Notes under the pieces: model-generated
Seen by the model: only the letters and a program-made list of their open reading frames with translations
What the model was told of the DNA's origin: nothing
Database searches by the model: none
Program-made: the position numbers and the translations under genes
Shown: piece after piece, positions 63,958-64,000 of the stretch
Position numbering within the stretch: position 1 is the stretch's first letter
How the letters are laid out: each line of letters begins with the position of its first letter
Assembly: GCF_000378045.1 (NCBI RefSeq)
Contig: NZ_KB899096.1
Location: 186,001 to 250,000 of the forward strand
Direction of reading: 5' to 3'
DNA: 64,000 nt
Origin: Marinobacterium rhizophilum DSM 18822
GTDB taxonomy: Bacteria; Pseudomonadota; Gammaproteobacteria; Pseudomonadales; Balneatricaceae

Positions 63958-64000
63958 ATGCTTAAAATTGGTTCTTCGCAGATTAACGGGAAAGTGAGCA
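63958..64000 (+). CDS. Start of an unidentified gene (partial)
   Basis: ATG at 63958 preceded by ACGAGG at a good distance, followed by 14 open codons to the window edge (MLKIGSSQINGKVS). It is too short to assign. Its divergent position makes a regulator of the sugar-oxidation operon possible, but this is only a guess. Confidence 0.45.
   Translation, partial: MLKIGSSQINGKVS

Noticed and set aside
1-64000. CRISPR arrays, tRNA or rRNA genes, integrases, transposases
   Set aside because: None were found. No regularly spaced repeats, no cloverleaf sequences, no DDE or tyrosine-recombinase proteins.

Overview
The window reads as chromosome of a heterotrophic, probably marine gammaproteobacterium (Oceanospirillales/Pseudomonas-like). 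This is an inference: a Pseudomonas-style gts glucose importer lies beside a GltR/GltS-like two-component pair, HexR and zwf-pgl-eda. The GH13 alpha-glucosidase has its catalytic residues at the numbers known for the Halomonas enzyme HaG. No rRNA, tRNA, CRISPR array, transposase or integrase was seen.

Layout. 0-4 kb: a partial DUF4144-like gene, a FucP-type sugar permease, a lipoprotein and a glyceraldehyde-3-phosphate reductase-like aldo/keto reductase. 4-17.5 kb: the glucose module, with the gts-type ABC importer, a secreted Hcp-fold protein, an MscS channel, the two-component system, HexR and the Entner-Doudoroff genes zwf-pgl-eda, followed by a possible 41-aa gene. edd and glk are not in the window. 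17.8-25.2 kb: a signalling block with an NMT1-type binding protein paired with a PAS/GGDEF/EAL protein whose EAL domain looks dead, facing a zinc-ribbon/cyclase/AAA/TPR protein. 25.6-40.2 kb: a catabolic island with an unusual regulator (winged helix fused to a cytoplasmic sugar-binding-protein fold), two paralogous SDR dehydrogenases, a ribose-type ABC importer, an amidohydrolase, a beta-hydroxyacid dehydrogenase, hydroxyquinol 1,2-dioxygenase, maleylacetate reductase, a RutE-like nitroreductase and a TauE permease. 40.8-53.8 kb: an alpha-glucoside/sucrose module (aglEFGAK-like, fructokinase, porin) with two LacI paralogues and matching TAAACGTTTA operators. 54.3-63.7 kb: a separate-looking sugar-oxidation operon (fourth ABC importer, GMC oxidoreductase, two TIM-barrel isomerases, Gfo/Idh/MocA dehydrogenase), bordered by decayed copies of its own genes. 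A new + strand gene starts at 63958.

How it fits together. The porin admits alpha-glucosides, AglEFGK imports them, AglA releases glucose (and fructose from sucrose), fructokinase phosphorylates fructose, and glucose-6-phosphate enters Zwf-Pgl-(Edd)-Eda. A shared HexR-like site, placed 6-7 nt upstream of the -35 box, links zwf and fructokinase. The 25.6-40.2 kb island appears to take up an unknown ring or polyol compound and funnel it through hydroxyquinol and maleylacetate to 3-oxoadipate. Its substrate is the main open question.
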